35,830 bases of DNA from Methanospirillum sp. (lineage in GTDB: Archaea > Halobacteriota > Methanomicrobia > Methanomicrobiales > Methanospirillaceae). The stretch is from NCBI GenBank assembly GCA_012728895.1, contig JAAYEG010000057.1:1-35830 (forward strand), read 5' to 3'. This document shows, piece by piece, positions 1-7,839 of this stretch. A program made the translations under genes and the position numbers. The notes beneath the pieces are model-generated. The model saw only the letters and a program-made list of their open reading frames with translations, ran no database searches and had not been told where the DNA came from. How positions within the stretch are numbered: position 1 is the first letter of the stretch; every line of letters starts with the position of its first letter.

Positions 1-225
1 CGGCAGGGCGGCGTACGCCCCCATCGCCACCATCAGGAGAGCGACGAAGAGGGCGCCGGCCCCGAGGGCGAAGACGAGTTGCTTCACGACGACGGGGCTC
101 GTTACGACCGGCATCCGGGCCGACCAGACGAGGGACCCGGGTCCGGGTGCCTGCAGGGACCCGCAGGACGGGCAGGACTCCGCCCCTCCAGGAAGGGGCG
201 ATCCGCAATCGGGACAGAATGCCAT
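1..225 (-). CDS. Zinc-ribbon membrane protein, N-terminal part (runs off the window)
   Basis: The reading frame is open from an ATG at 223-225 to the window edge, giving 75 residues. It begins with two CxxC pairs (CPDC at residues 4-7 and CPSC at 18-21), the signature of a small zinc ribbon. A Gly/Pro-rich linker follows, then a motif MPVVTSPVVVKQL typical of a methanogen zinc-ribbon membrane family, then a transmembrane helix at about residues 50-72. The domain order suggests a cytoplasmic zinc ribbon attached to an integral membrane protein; the function is unknown. An archaeal TATA-like element lies about 36 nt upstream on the same strand, which supports this start. The rest of the gene lies left of the window. 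Confidence 0.8.
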   Translation of the reverse strand, partial: MAFCPDCGSPLPGGAESCPSCGSLQAPGPGSLVWSARMPVVTSPVVVKQLVFALGAGALFVALLMVAMGAYAALP

Positions 226-260
226 GACGACTGCTCCAGGTACGCTCTTCTGCCCCGGGA

Positions 261-270
261 ATAATAAAAG
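261..270 (-). promoter_or_regulatory. TATA box for the zinc-ribbon gene
   Basis: Read on the minus strand the bases are CTTTTATTAT, an AT-rich island in otherwise GC-rich DNA. It is placed so that transcription would start about 15 nt before the ATG at 225. Confidence 0.5.
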
Positions 271-360
271 CGTCCCCGAAAGCTTCCCGGCACCCCGGCA
301 GCGCCCCGCACCAGGTTGTCCGTGCCGCCCTGTCCCGGGCAGGATCGTGCCACCGTCGCA

Positions 361-369
361 ACACATATC
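361..369 (+). promoter_or_regulatory. TATA box for the secreted protein at 394
   Basis: The AT-rich stretch ACACATATC is centred about 27 nt before the ATG at 394. This is the spacing expected for an archaeal promoter driving a leaderless transcript. Confidence 0.5.
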
Positions 370-393
370 CCTTGAGGCAGAATACGAATTACG

Positions 394-1647
394 ATGAGAT
401 CAGAACCGCCGACGATCCTCTTCATGGCCGGACTCCTGCTCGCGGTGGCCATCACGAGCCCCGTCTCGGCCGCGACCACGGAGGACAGCCCGGTGCAGAT
501 GCAGATGACCGGCGTCCAGGACGGGCAGTACAACCAGGCAAAAATCCACTACCAGGCGGCCGGGGAGGCCTGGAGCCAGGCCTGGGGCGCCTCGGAGATC
601 CCGCTGATCCGCGAGCACCTGACCCGGGCGAAGGCCGAGTACACCATCTGCCTGAACACCGCGAACGCGGCGAACGACCCGGCGAACGCGGCGAACCTGG
701 CGCTCCTGAAAGGGATCTCGACCGCGTACATCGGCCTTGCCGACGCCGCGCTCGCGATGTACGACGGCGCGGACGCGAACACCGAGGGCCGGAGCCGGAT
801 GACGGCTGCGGACTATGCAGCGGCGGCAACCTCGTTCGGCGACGCGGCCGCGAAGTTCGAGAGCTCGAAGATACTCTTCTCACAGGCGACGACCACCCTC
901 CAGTCCGTGGTCTACACCGGGACAGAGTTCGGTGACGGCACCGCGTACACGGCGGCCATCGTCCCGATCCTGAACGCCAAGGGGGACTACATGGGCGAGT
1001 TCTCGACCTACGCCGCGGGCTGGCAGCACACGGCGCTCGCCTTCCAGGCCATGGTGAGCGGCGACCAGGCGACCTTCCAGAGCGAGGCGGGCCAGGCGAT
1101 GGGCCTCTTCGCCGCCCTGCGGACTTCGACTGCGTTCAGCGCCGACGCCTCGAGCAACTACGACATCCTGGCCGCGCTCGCCGGCGGCGTGACCCCGGCG
1201 CCGACACCGACGCCCACGCCGACGGTCACCATGACACCCATGCCGCCGGAAACGGTGACGCCGGTTCCGACCGTGACGAAGACGCCTGCGCCGACGATCA
1301 CCAACACCCCGGTGCCGACAGCCACGAAAACACCGGTGCCGACAGCCACCACTGCCTGGTCGTTCGAGGGCCCATGGCTCGACACCACGAAGACATATTT
1401 CTGGTTCATGGCCCCGGAGGGGAACACGGTCCGGGGCGGATGGGAGTCCGGGATGATCGCTGGTGAGAGCGAGGGCTCCTTCACCGGGACGCTATCGAAC
1501 GGCGGGAAGGTCCTGTCGGGTCCGTTCGAGACCATGTTCCAGGGCGGCAACTTCAGGTTCACCCTGACCGACGCGAACCACTTCACGGGGTACATGGACT
1601 CACCGTCGGGGAAGGTATCGCTCTCCTGCACGAGGATGGGCTGGTGA
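394..1647 (+). CDS. Secreted helical-domain protein with Thr-Pro linker and C-terminal beta domain
   Basis: The protein has 417 residues. A Sec signal peptide (about 1-27, ending VSAA) is followed by an Ala-rich, mostly helical domain at about 45-262, a Thr/Pro linker of repeated TPTPT units at about 264-322, and a beta-rich C-terminal domain at about 323-417. The helical domain is clearly paralogous to that of the protein at 33793-35166: both contain AWSQAWGAS, DLADAALAMYDGAD or close variants, and EFGDGTAYT followed by IVPILNAKG. The C-terminal domains of the two differ. The last domain resembles the small lipocalin-like barrels built from GxxTGTx-type repeats that are common in archaeal surface proteins, by pattern only. 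The protein probably sits on the cell surface; its function is unknown. A TATA box at the right distance supports a leaderless ATG start. Confidence 0.85.
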   Translation: MRSEPPTILFMAGLLLAVAITSPVSAATTEDSPVQMQMTGVQDGQYNQAKIHYQAAGEAWSQAWGASEIPLIREHLTRAKAEYTICLNTANAANDPANAANLALLKGISTAYIGLADAALAMYDGADANTEGRSRMTAADYAAAATSFGDAAAKFESSKILFSQATTTLQSVVYTGTEFGDGTAYTAAIVPILNAKGDYMGEFSTYAAGWQHTALAFQAMVSGDQATFQSEAGQAMGLFAALRTSTAFSADASSNYDILAALAGGVTPAPTPTPTPTVTMTPMPPETVTPVPTVTKTPAPTITNTPVPTATKTPVPTATTAWSFEGPWLDTTKTYFWFMAPEGNTVRGGWESGMIAGESEGSFTGTLSNGGKVLSGPFETMFQGGNFRFTLTDANHFTGYMDSPSGKVSLSCTRMGW

Positions 1648-2456
1648 GATACGGTTCGACTCGGGCCGGGCCGACACCCGGGCCAACCCCCTCTTCACGA
1701 AGGCCGGCCGACTCCGCGCGGGCCACGGCGGGCCATTAAAGTTCCAGTGGAAACAAACGGGTCCGCGCCGGGATCGCCGGGACCGAGCAGGCACGCCCGC
1801 GCAGGCACCCGGGAGACCGGGCACCCGCCCCCTGACGTCCTTCCACGCGCCGGCACTGCCCCTTGCGGGAAGGAGACCCTCCACTCCCCGACGGCTCGAG
1901 TCGCCACGCGAAGGGGATGGACCACGGCGGTTCCGGTGTCCAGAGAGGGCCACATCGGGTCGGCGCGGGCCCGTCCGGATCGTCGAGCTCCTTAAAGCGC
2001 CGGTCCCGCCGTTCTCGTCCCCGGAATGAACCGGGGGGGACGCGTGCCGGATGTGAGCGGGGATGTTGCAGCCACCTCGCTTGTCACCCCCTGCTGCCGC
2101 GCCATCGAGACCCGCTCGGCAGGTCCGATCCTCTCCGACCCGAGATCAGTCGAGATCTCGACCGAACTGGACCGGGGCTCTTCCGGTCGGAGCACCGGCT
2201 CGAGAGGGACCTGGTCTCAGGTTGCCTCGACAGGAGGCCAGCCGTCCACATCGCCATCCGCGCGAAAGAGTACGACGAGTATGTCCGGGCGCATCTCTTT
2301 CGAGGTCTCCTGACGGTCTCGTGTCAACATCGGTTCCGGGGACGATTCCCTGTTCGACCGGACCGGTATCGGCCGCGTGGTCTTCTCCGATCTCGACCTG
2401 CCGGCCGCTACCCCCGCTCAACCGGCAACCCCTCGCCGCTAACGGTGGGCCCCGAC
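1648..2456. other. Gene-poor GC-rich stretch
   Basis: No convincing gene was found in these 0.8 kb. A short plus-strand frame (2026-2313, 95 codons) is preceded by CCTTAAAG at about 1991, which could act as a TATA element. Its translation is low in hydrophobic and aromatic residues and looks non-coding. A perfect 10-bp palindrome CGAGATCTCG lies near 2150. This may be decayed sequence. Confidence 0.4.
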
Positions 2457-3230
2457 CTACCCGAGAAAGAGCGCGGCGAGCGCGGCACCGGCGAGAACGA
2501 TCGCCAGGATCATGACCGCGGCCGGGAGCAGGACGGGAAGCCCCCGTGCAACCGAAAACCCGAACCCGGCCAGGATCCCGAGGCCCATCGCGACCGCGAA
2601 GACCAGGAGCTGGGCGGCCGCGTGCCGGCCGGCGAAGGCGCCCCGCATGAGGAGATCGCCGGCCGCCACCATCCCTGGCAGGAGGATGGCCAGGTCCAGG
2701 ATGTGGACCGGGTTCGTCAAGAGACCGTTCTCCGCGAGGGACGCAGGCGGGATGCCGGAGACGGCGGCCGGGACGACCTCGGCCAGCCAGAGGAGGCCGA
2801 AGAGGGAGCCGACGACGATGAGGTAGAGGGCCGTGGCACCCGACCACCGGTTCAGCCCGGGGGCTGAACCGGACCGGGTGGGGCCGGCGACGAGAAGGCC
2901 GCCGGCGAGGGTGTAGGACGAGAGGCCGAGGACCGCGACGTAGACCGGGAACAGAAACTGGAAACGGACGGCGAAGGCGTAGATCGCGAAGGCGTAGACG
3001 AGGTAGACGAGGAGGCCGAGCCAGGCGAGGTACGCCCGGAGCGAGCTGCGGCGGACGAACAGAGCCGCGAAGAGGAGCGCAACGGCAACGAGCAGGTTGG
3101 CGGCGTCCTGGCCGGCGGCCCGGGCGGCCCAGGACGCGGTCTCGCGGGCGCAGGTCTCCTCGAGGAGAAGGCCGCAGAGGCTGGTCAGGGCGGTGAGCGC
3201 GGCAACGATGACCGAGGTGCCGGTCCACAA
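2457..3230 (-). CDS. Polytopic membrane protein of unknown function
   Basis: The C-terminal 257 or so residues encode about seven to eight hydrophobic helices, with short loops carrying ETASWAAR, FAIYAFAV and NPVHILDLAILLPG-type motifs. This fits an uncharacterised family of integral membrane proteins found in bacteria and archaea, recalled by pattern only. The in-frame region extends further upstream, but residues there are Pro/Arg-rich and look non-coding. A TTG at 3228-3230, just before the first helix, is the nearest in-frame start and has no ribosome site. An ATG at 3278-3280 has a good GGAG site 8 nt before it but is in another frame, so a one-base indel in the C-run near 3231-3236 may have split the true N-terminus. 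Transport or sensing is possible; the substrate is unknown. Confidence 0.65.
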   Translation of the reverse strand: MWTGTSVIVAALTALTSLCGLLLEETCARETASWAARAAGQDAANLLVAVALLFAALFVRRSSLRAYLAWLGLLVYLVYAFAIYAFAVRFQFLFPVYVAVLGLSSYTLAGGLLVAGPTRSGSAPGLNRWSGATALYLIVVGSLFGLLWLAEVVPAAVSGIPPASLAENGLLTNPVHILDLAILLPGMVAAGDLLMRGAFAGRHAAAQLLVFAVAMGLGILAGFGFSVARGLPVLLPAAVMILAIVLAGAALAALFLG

Positions 3231-3707
3231 CGGGGGACAGAAACCGTGACCCGGCGGGCGCGGAAGGCAAGCGGAGGCATGTCGCACTCTCCTGCGACGG
3301 GCCGCTCGGAATACCTTGTTCCGCAACTCGACGCCGCCGGCCCCTGGCCCGCGGGGCGACGCCCGCGGGATCGGTGGAGCGGTCGTTGACGGACGGGGCA
3401 GGCAGGCTATGCAAGACCGGCCACGAGCGGGAGGTTCGGCGCGGGATCGGCCCTCCAGTGACCGTCCCGGGTCGGAGGCCGGCCCGGGACGGCCCATAGT
3501 CTCGGCAAACGGATGGCCGGGAGTCGGGAGTGCGCCCGTTCATCTGAGCTGGCGGGCGGGGCCGTTGCAGGATGCATCCCGATAGATTTATTATTGTTCC
3601 AGATTATCTCGGTGCATCCGGTGCGTCCAGGCGGACGTGACCGACCACGCCCTCCAGCTTCCATACCGCCTGAATCCCGGATGAGAACACAGAAGGAGAC
3701 GAGGAAT
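3231..3707. other. Divergent intergenic region
   Basis: This stretch separates the membrane protein gene (minus) from the small conserved protein (plus). It holds the possible true N-terminus of the former (ATG at 3278-3280 with GGAG) and a TATA box for the latter at 3586-3593. No other gene was seen. Confidence 0.5.
3586..3593 (+). promoter_or_regulatory. TATA box for the small protein at 3708
   Basis: ATTTATTA stands out as AT-rich in GC-rich DNA. Transcription would start near 3617, leaving a leader of 65-90 nt depending on the start codon used. Confidence 0.5.
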
Positions 3708-4010
3708 GTGACACGGTGGCTGATGCTGTGGAAGTTCAACCCGCTTGCGATCCCGGCGGACCGCGAGCTGGCCGCGAAGGTCCGGACGACCTTAAACGAC
3801 ATGGTCAGGGGCATGCTGGATGCGGGGACCATCCAGGACTGGGGGATCTACGCCGACTCGAGTGGGGGCTACGCCCTCTGGGACGACGAAGGAGACAATG
3901 AGGCAAAAATGATCCTGACCCTGGGGACGGCTGCCGGTATGATGCCGTTCGTCACGTGCGACGTGAGGCCTGTCCTCGATATCGACCAGAGCCGGGCGTC
4001 GATCCGTTGA
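3708..4010 (+). CDS. Small conserved hypothetical protein
   Basis: From the GTG at 3708 the product has 100 residues; an ATG at 3681 would add nine more. The GTG is preceded closely by GAGG and further off by AAGGAG, and the residues after it (TRWLMLWKFNPLAIP) begin a well-formed globular sequence. The pattern of a short strand, a long amphipathic helix with VRGMLDAG, then DWGIYADSSGGYA and a second strand suggests a ferredoxin-like dimeric alpha/beta-barrel fold, as in YCII- or NIPSNAP-like proteins. This is inference from layout; no catalytic residue is recognised. There is no signal peptide, so it is probably cytoplasmic. The frame continues open upstream of 3681, but that part is Pro/Arg-rich and lies across the promoter, so the longer start was rejected. 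Confidence 0.7.
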   Translation: MTRWLMLWKFNPLAIPADRELAAKVRTTLNDMVRGMLDAGTIQDWGIYADSSGGYALWDDEGDNEAKMILTLGTAAGMMPFVTCDVRPVLDIDQSRASIR

Positions 4011-4107
4011 GACCGATCCCCGGACAAGAGCGGCCCCGGATGAGGAACGCCCCGGTGCCGTTGAGGCCGTCCACCGGTGGGAGGGGGGATCCCCCCCATC
4101 TCCCGTC

Positions 4108-4478
4108 GTGCCGCTGTTCTTTGATGCACATCTGTCGGCCGGCGGCTCTTCCTCGAGGGGCCGGTGCATCCACCTCGAGCCGGTCCGGGGACGTGAGCGA
4201 GACGAGCCACGGCGGGACCGACGCCTGGCTGGTGAGCCTCGTCGCGATCGGCCGATGGTCCTGGCCGTGCCGCCCTCCTCGGCACTCCCGTCGATATGGA
4301 CGTGGACTGGCTGAACGACGACGTCAACGGGAACGGCTGGGAGGACTTCGCGGAAGTCGTGCTGAACTTCAACCAGATGACCTGGATCGCCGGCAAAGAG
4401 CCGCTCGAGGCCTTCGTCTGCAACGGGAACGGCAGGATCGACTTCGCGGACGTCACCTGGCTGTTCAACAACCTCTGA
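4108..4478 (+). pseudogene. Decayed secreted protein: surface-repeat fragment plus dockerin-like domain
   Basis: Positions 4296-4475 encode a full 61-residue copy of the dockerin-like module that ends the neighbouring secreted proteins, from DVDWLNDDVNGNG to the terminal WLFNNL. Upstream, in a different frame near 4190-4245, the translation reads DVSETSHGGTDAWLV. This matches a repeat seen in many archaeal and bacterial surface proteins (GDVSxNHGGxDAWVVK, from memory). The two parts are out of frame, and a stop (TGA at 4233-4235) closes the module's frame upstream, so no intact protein carries them. The module itself has drifted: FAEVVLNF replaces FADVVLYF, and VCNGNG replaces DYNNNG, so the first calcium ligand of loop two is lost. 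It is best read as the remnant of a tagged surface protein, although a short secreted peptide cannot be excluded. Confidence 0.6.
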
Positions 4479-4903
4479 TCCCGATTTTCCGGGCGCCGGC
4501 TGCCCCCCGGCCGTCGCCGCCGTCTCGGCTCCGCTTTCCCGTGCAGACGGCGTCGCCCCTGTCGGTGCCATCGCCGTGCGTTATTGCCGGACGACGTCGG
4601 GTTGCATATCAATATCTGTACCTGTCGATGATGACTCTCCACCCCCGGACGCCCAGCGGTGCCAGGCCCGCGCAGGGCGCTGCCGGTGAGAACCCGGGCG
4701 ACAGGCCCGGGGCGGGGGCGATCGCGCGGCCGGACCGGACCACGGGAGTCACCACGGAGACAGGTGCCGGGCCCGGGCGGGATTCCCTGCCACCCGCCAC
4801 GGCCGGCCGGCGGTACCCGGTCGCCGCCGGCGACACCGTCGCCAGGCAGGACCCCGGGACGGGAACCGCGAGAGATGATCCAATTACGGATGGTGTATAG
4901 GAA
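4479..4903. other. Intergenic region before the propeller/beta-helix gene
   Basis: The first 25 bases, including a T-run at 4486-4489, match the sequence after the stop of the next gene, so a transcript end was probably duplicated along with the module. An AT-rich patch at 4602-4622 (TTGCATATCAATATCTGTA) could be a promoter, but it is about 290 nt from the next start. No gene was seen. Confidence 0.45.
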
Positions 4904-7186
4904 ATGATCAGGAATGTACTCCTTGTCCTGCTGCTCGCCTCCGCCGCTGTCGGCGGGACGTGGGCTGCGGAGGTTGAGCTGAGTAAGAACGCGTGGAACC
5001 CGGACGTCGACGGGCGCTACATCGTCTGGGAGGACCACGGCGGAGCGGTCTCACGGATCGCCCTGCACGACACCCGGAACGGGACTACGGTGAAGATCCA
5101 CCCGCCCGCCCGGAGCACCAACCAGATCGAGCCCGCCATCTCCGGGGGGATGATCGTCTTCGTCTCCGTGGAGGAGACCGCCGGAGATGATCGCTACGAG
5201 GTCTGCCTCCACTCGATCTCGGACGGCACGACGAAGGTGATCAGGTCGAACGGCAACGTCGTCAGCGAGCCGGACGTCCACGCCACGCGGGACCGGGTGG
5301 CCGTCGTCTGGACGGAGTACGTCCAGAACGACCCCTACGGGGCGCCGAACAGCGAGATCTGGTTATATACGATCAATGTCGGGGGAACCCTGCCGGTCTC
5401 GCCGAAGGTCTCCCAGGTGAGCGACGGGCTGTACGAGAGCGACCCCCGCATCGACCGCGACTGGATCGTCTGGATGCACAAGACCGAGACCCCTGGCCTG
5501 GACTCCTACCACGGGCCGTACGACGTGTACGCGCGGACGGTACGCAGCGGCACGCCCGTGCTGGTCAGCACCACCACGGCAGGGGAGCGGAACACCTGCC
5601 CCGACGTCTCGAATGACCGCGCCGTCTGGATGGCCGCCCAGGAGATCGACGGCTACGGCTCGCGGGTGCTCTCCTCGAGCCTGCCGCCCGGGGCGGGAGA
5701 ACCGGTCGTCCTCGAGCCGGCCGGATCGGGCCCGTCCGGGGGGGCCACGGGATACGGTGACCCCGCGCTCTCCGGGGACACGCTCGTCTACGTCTACCGC
5801 GACTACGTCTCGGGCGAGCACCGGGTGATGCTTGCCGGGCTCGTGAACGGGGACGAGTATGGTTTGAGCGCGGACGCCGTGGTCGAGTACTTCCCGGTCA
5901 GGTTCGACGGGAGTACCGTGGTCTGGGTGGACGGGCGGTCCGGGACCTGGGACGTCTACATGGCTGCCACGGGGTCGACTCCGGTCACGGGCTGCACCGT
6001 GATCGACGCGCCCGGGTACTACGCCGTCGCGAACGACATCCTGGACAGCGCGTGCCCGGTCGCGATCGATGTCATGTGCTCGGACGTCCTCCTCGACGGC
6101 CAGGGCCACCTGGTCGACGGCCTTGACACGGCCGGGACGGCCGGCATCCGGGTCCAGGGGAGCGACACGGCCCCGATCGCGCGCGTCGCGGTCCGGGACG
6201 TCCGGCTGACGGACTGGGGAACCGGGTTCTCTGGCACCTACTGCAGCGACAGCGCGCTCTCGAACCTCTCGGCCACGAGCGGCGGGCAGGGGATCAGTCT
6301 CTGGATGGAGTGCCACGAGAACGCCCTCGCGAACTGCACGGCCTCGTGGAACAGCGACTCCGGCATCGATCTGGGCGACGACTGCGGCCTGGCCATGACC
6401 GGCTGCACGGTCGAGGAGAACGACGCCGGCGGCGTAATCGCCGGGGAAGCCTGGATCGAGTGCCTCGGCAGCCGGATCGCCGGCAACGGGGCCGGTTACT
6501 ACGGCGGCGGCGGATTCGAGTTCTGGCACGCCGGCGGCGACATCCAAGATACCGTCGTCAGCAACAACCAGGGCGCGGGGATCCTCTTCTTCGGCGACTC
6601 CGCCGGTTTCGGCGCGACGATTACGGGCTGCTCCATCACCGGCAACGACGTCGGGATCGGGGATACGAACTACCCGGGCGGGATGGGCGTGCGGACGATC
6701 TACAACAACGTCCTCAACAACACCCAGAACGTGGAGACGAGCTCCCACTGCACCTGGAACGTCACCGAGCGTGCCGGCCCGAACGTCGTGGGCGGCCCGA
6801 GCATCGGCGGCAACTACTGGGCCCAGCCCGACGGGCTCGGGTTCTCCCAGACGCACGACGATACCGACGGGGACGGGTTCTGCGACCAGATCTACGTCGT
6901 CCTGCCGGCGGACATCACCCCGGAAGCGGTCGACTACCTCCCCCTGGCGGAGGTCGGGCCCCCCGTGCAGCCGTTCCCCGGCACTACCGAGCCACCGCTC
7001 GACCCGGACGCGGACGGCATGTACGATGACGTCAACGGGAACGGCCGGAAGGACTTCGCGGACGTCGTGCTGTACTTCAACCAGATGACCTGGATCGCCG
7101 GGAACGAGCCGCTCGAGGCCTTCGACTATAACAACAACGGCCGGATCGACTTCGCCGACGTCACCTGGCTGTTCAACAACCTCTGA
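4904..7186 (+). CDS. Secreted beta-propeller/beta-helix protein with C-terminal dockerin-like domain
   Basis: The protein has 760 residues and a signal peptide at about 1-21. Residues 30-360 form TolB/YncE-like propeller blades with recurring IVWED, IVWMHK, AVWMAA and VVWVDG strands. Residues 370-680 form a right-handed parallel beta-helix of the NosD/CASH type with repeats such as NCTASWNSDSGID and GCSITGNDVGIG. Residues 700-760 form the dockerin-like module with two 12-residue EF loops (DVNGNGRKDFAD at 709-720, DYNNNGRIDFAD at 741-752) and end in WLFNNL. Combined propeller and NosD proteins are typical surface proteins of Methanomicrobia. A role in adhesion or envelope assembly is inferred; no catalytic residues were recognised. 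The ATG follows TAGGA closely. A T-rich stretch just after the stop is a likely terminator. Confidence 0.9.
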   Translation: MIRNVLLVLLLASAAVGGTWAAEVELSKNAWNPDVDGRYIVWEDHGGAVSRIALHDTRNGTTVKIHPPARSTNQIEPAISGGMIVFVSVEETAGDDRYEVCLHSISDGTTKVIRSNGNVVSEPDVHATRDRVAVVWTEYVQNDPYGAPNSEIWLYTINVGGTLPVSPKVSQVSDGLYESDPRIDRDWIVWMHKTETPGLDSYHGPYDVYARTVRSGTPVLVSTTTAGERNTCPDVSNDRAVWMAAQEIDGYGSRVLSSSLPPGAGEPVVLEPAGSGPSGGATGYGDPALSGDTLVYVYRDYVSGEHRVMLAGLVNGDEYGLSADAVVEYFPVRFDGSTVVWVDGRSGTWDVYMAATGSTPVTGCTVIDAPGYYAVANDILDSACPVAIDVMCSDVLLDGQGHLVDGLDTAGTAGIRVQGSDTAPIARVAVRDVRLTDWGTGFSGTYCSDSALSNLSATSGGQGISLWMECHENALANCTASWNSDSGIDLGDDCGLAMTGCTVEENDAGGVIAGEAWIECLGSRIAGNGAGYYGGGGFEFWHAGGDIQDTVVSNNQGAGILFFGDSAGFGATITGCSITGNDVGIGDTNYPGGMGVRTIYNNVLNNTQNVETSSHCTWNVTERAGPNVVGGPSIGGNYWAQPDGLGFSQTHDDTDGDGFCDQIYVVLPADITPEAVDYLPLAEVGPPVQPFPGTTEPPLDPDADGMYDDVNGNGRKDFADVVLYFNQMTWIAGNEPLEAFDYNNNGRIDFADVTWLFNNL
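7001..7183 (+). repeat. Dockerin-like module, copy in the propeller/beta-helix protein
   Basis: This 61-codon unit is nearly identical over long stretches to the unit at 4296-4475, including about 20 bases beyond the stop codon. That points to recent duplication or gene conversion. Confidence 0.8.
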
Positions 7187-7839
7187 TCCCCCTTTTTCCG
7201 GGCGCCGAGTGTTCCGTGCCGCCCGGGATCAGGGAACGGCCCGGGTATTCCGGCACGCCCGGCACACCGCGACCTCGAGCGCTGCCGCGCCCGGGGCTGC
7301 CGGGCCGCGCGGGGACCGGGTCCGGCGCGTCGCGGAACGGCGGGCGGAGAGGATCGAGATCCACCCACCGACTGTCAACGCCGTTAAAACGGCCGGCGTC
7401 ACGGGCGGGCACTGCCCGCCGGCGATGGAGGAGTGGACACCAGCAGCGTCCGCCAGTGCTCCGCACAGGTCGCGGTCGCGACGACCGTCCTGGCCCGTGC
7501 ACCCAGGGCGGGGAGACCCCCGGCGATCGCCGCCCGGAACGCCTCGCAATAAACGCCGAAGTCGCGGTGGATCGGGCGGTCGCGAAGGCCGGCCGTTCCC
7601 CGCCATGGGATCCCGGGATGCCCGTCGCGAGACGCGGCCGGACGTTCTCCTCCGCCTCGCCGGTCACGGGGAGGAGCCGTTCCGCCGCCGCCCGATCGAC
7701 GGGGAGCCTCTCGAGGCCCCGGCGTACGACCCCGGTCGAGCGGCGGTGACGCGCGGACCCGCGCAGTTCCCGGGTACCAGGCCGTCACGCGTCTCCCGAA
7801 TCCATGCCGGTTATCTCTTTTCCCGATAACGTCCTGAGC
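7187..7839. other. GC-rich intergenic region with palindromes
   Basis: No gene is supported here. Two compact inverted repeats occur: GCCGTTAAAACGGC at 7380-7393, and an 8-bp stem GGCGGGCA/TGCCCGCC with a single-base centre at 7404-7420. They could be protein-binding sites or a hairpin. GTTATCTCTT at about 7808-7817 may be the promoter of the aminotransferase. Confidence 0.4.
7189..7199 (+). terminator. T-rich terminator
   Basis: The bases CCCCCTTTTTC come just after the stop of the propeller/beta-helix gene. Archaeal transcription commonly ends at such T-runs. A similar T-run follows the duplicated module at 4486. Confidence 0.4.

Noticed and set aside
1650-1700. A GGTTCGACTC sequence resembling a tRNA T-loop
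   Set aside because: The flanking bases do not form the T-stem, and no acceptor stem, anticodon arm or D-arm could be drawn.
2026-2313. A 95-codon plus-strand frame with a possible TATA box
   Set aside because: The translation is Ser/Gly/Arg/Thr-rich with no predicted core. Overlapping frames on both strands look equally plausible, so it was not called a gene.
5363-6856. A 497-codon minus-strand frame opposite the propeller/beta-helix gene
   Set aside because: Composition is Asp/Arg/Val-rich and non-globular; it is explained as the shadow of the sense gene.
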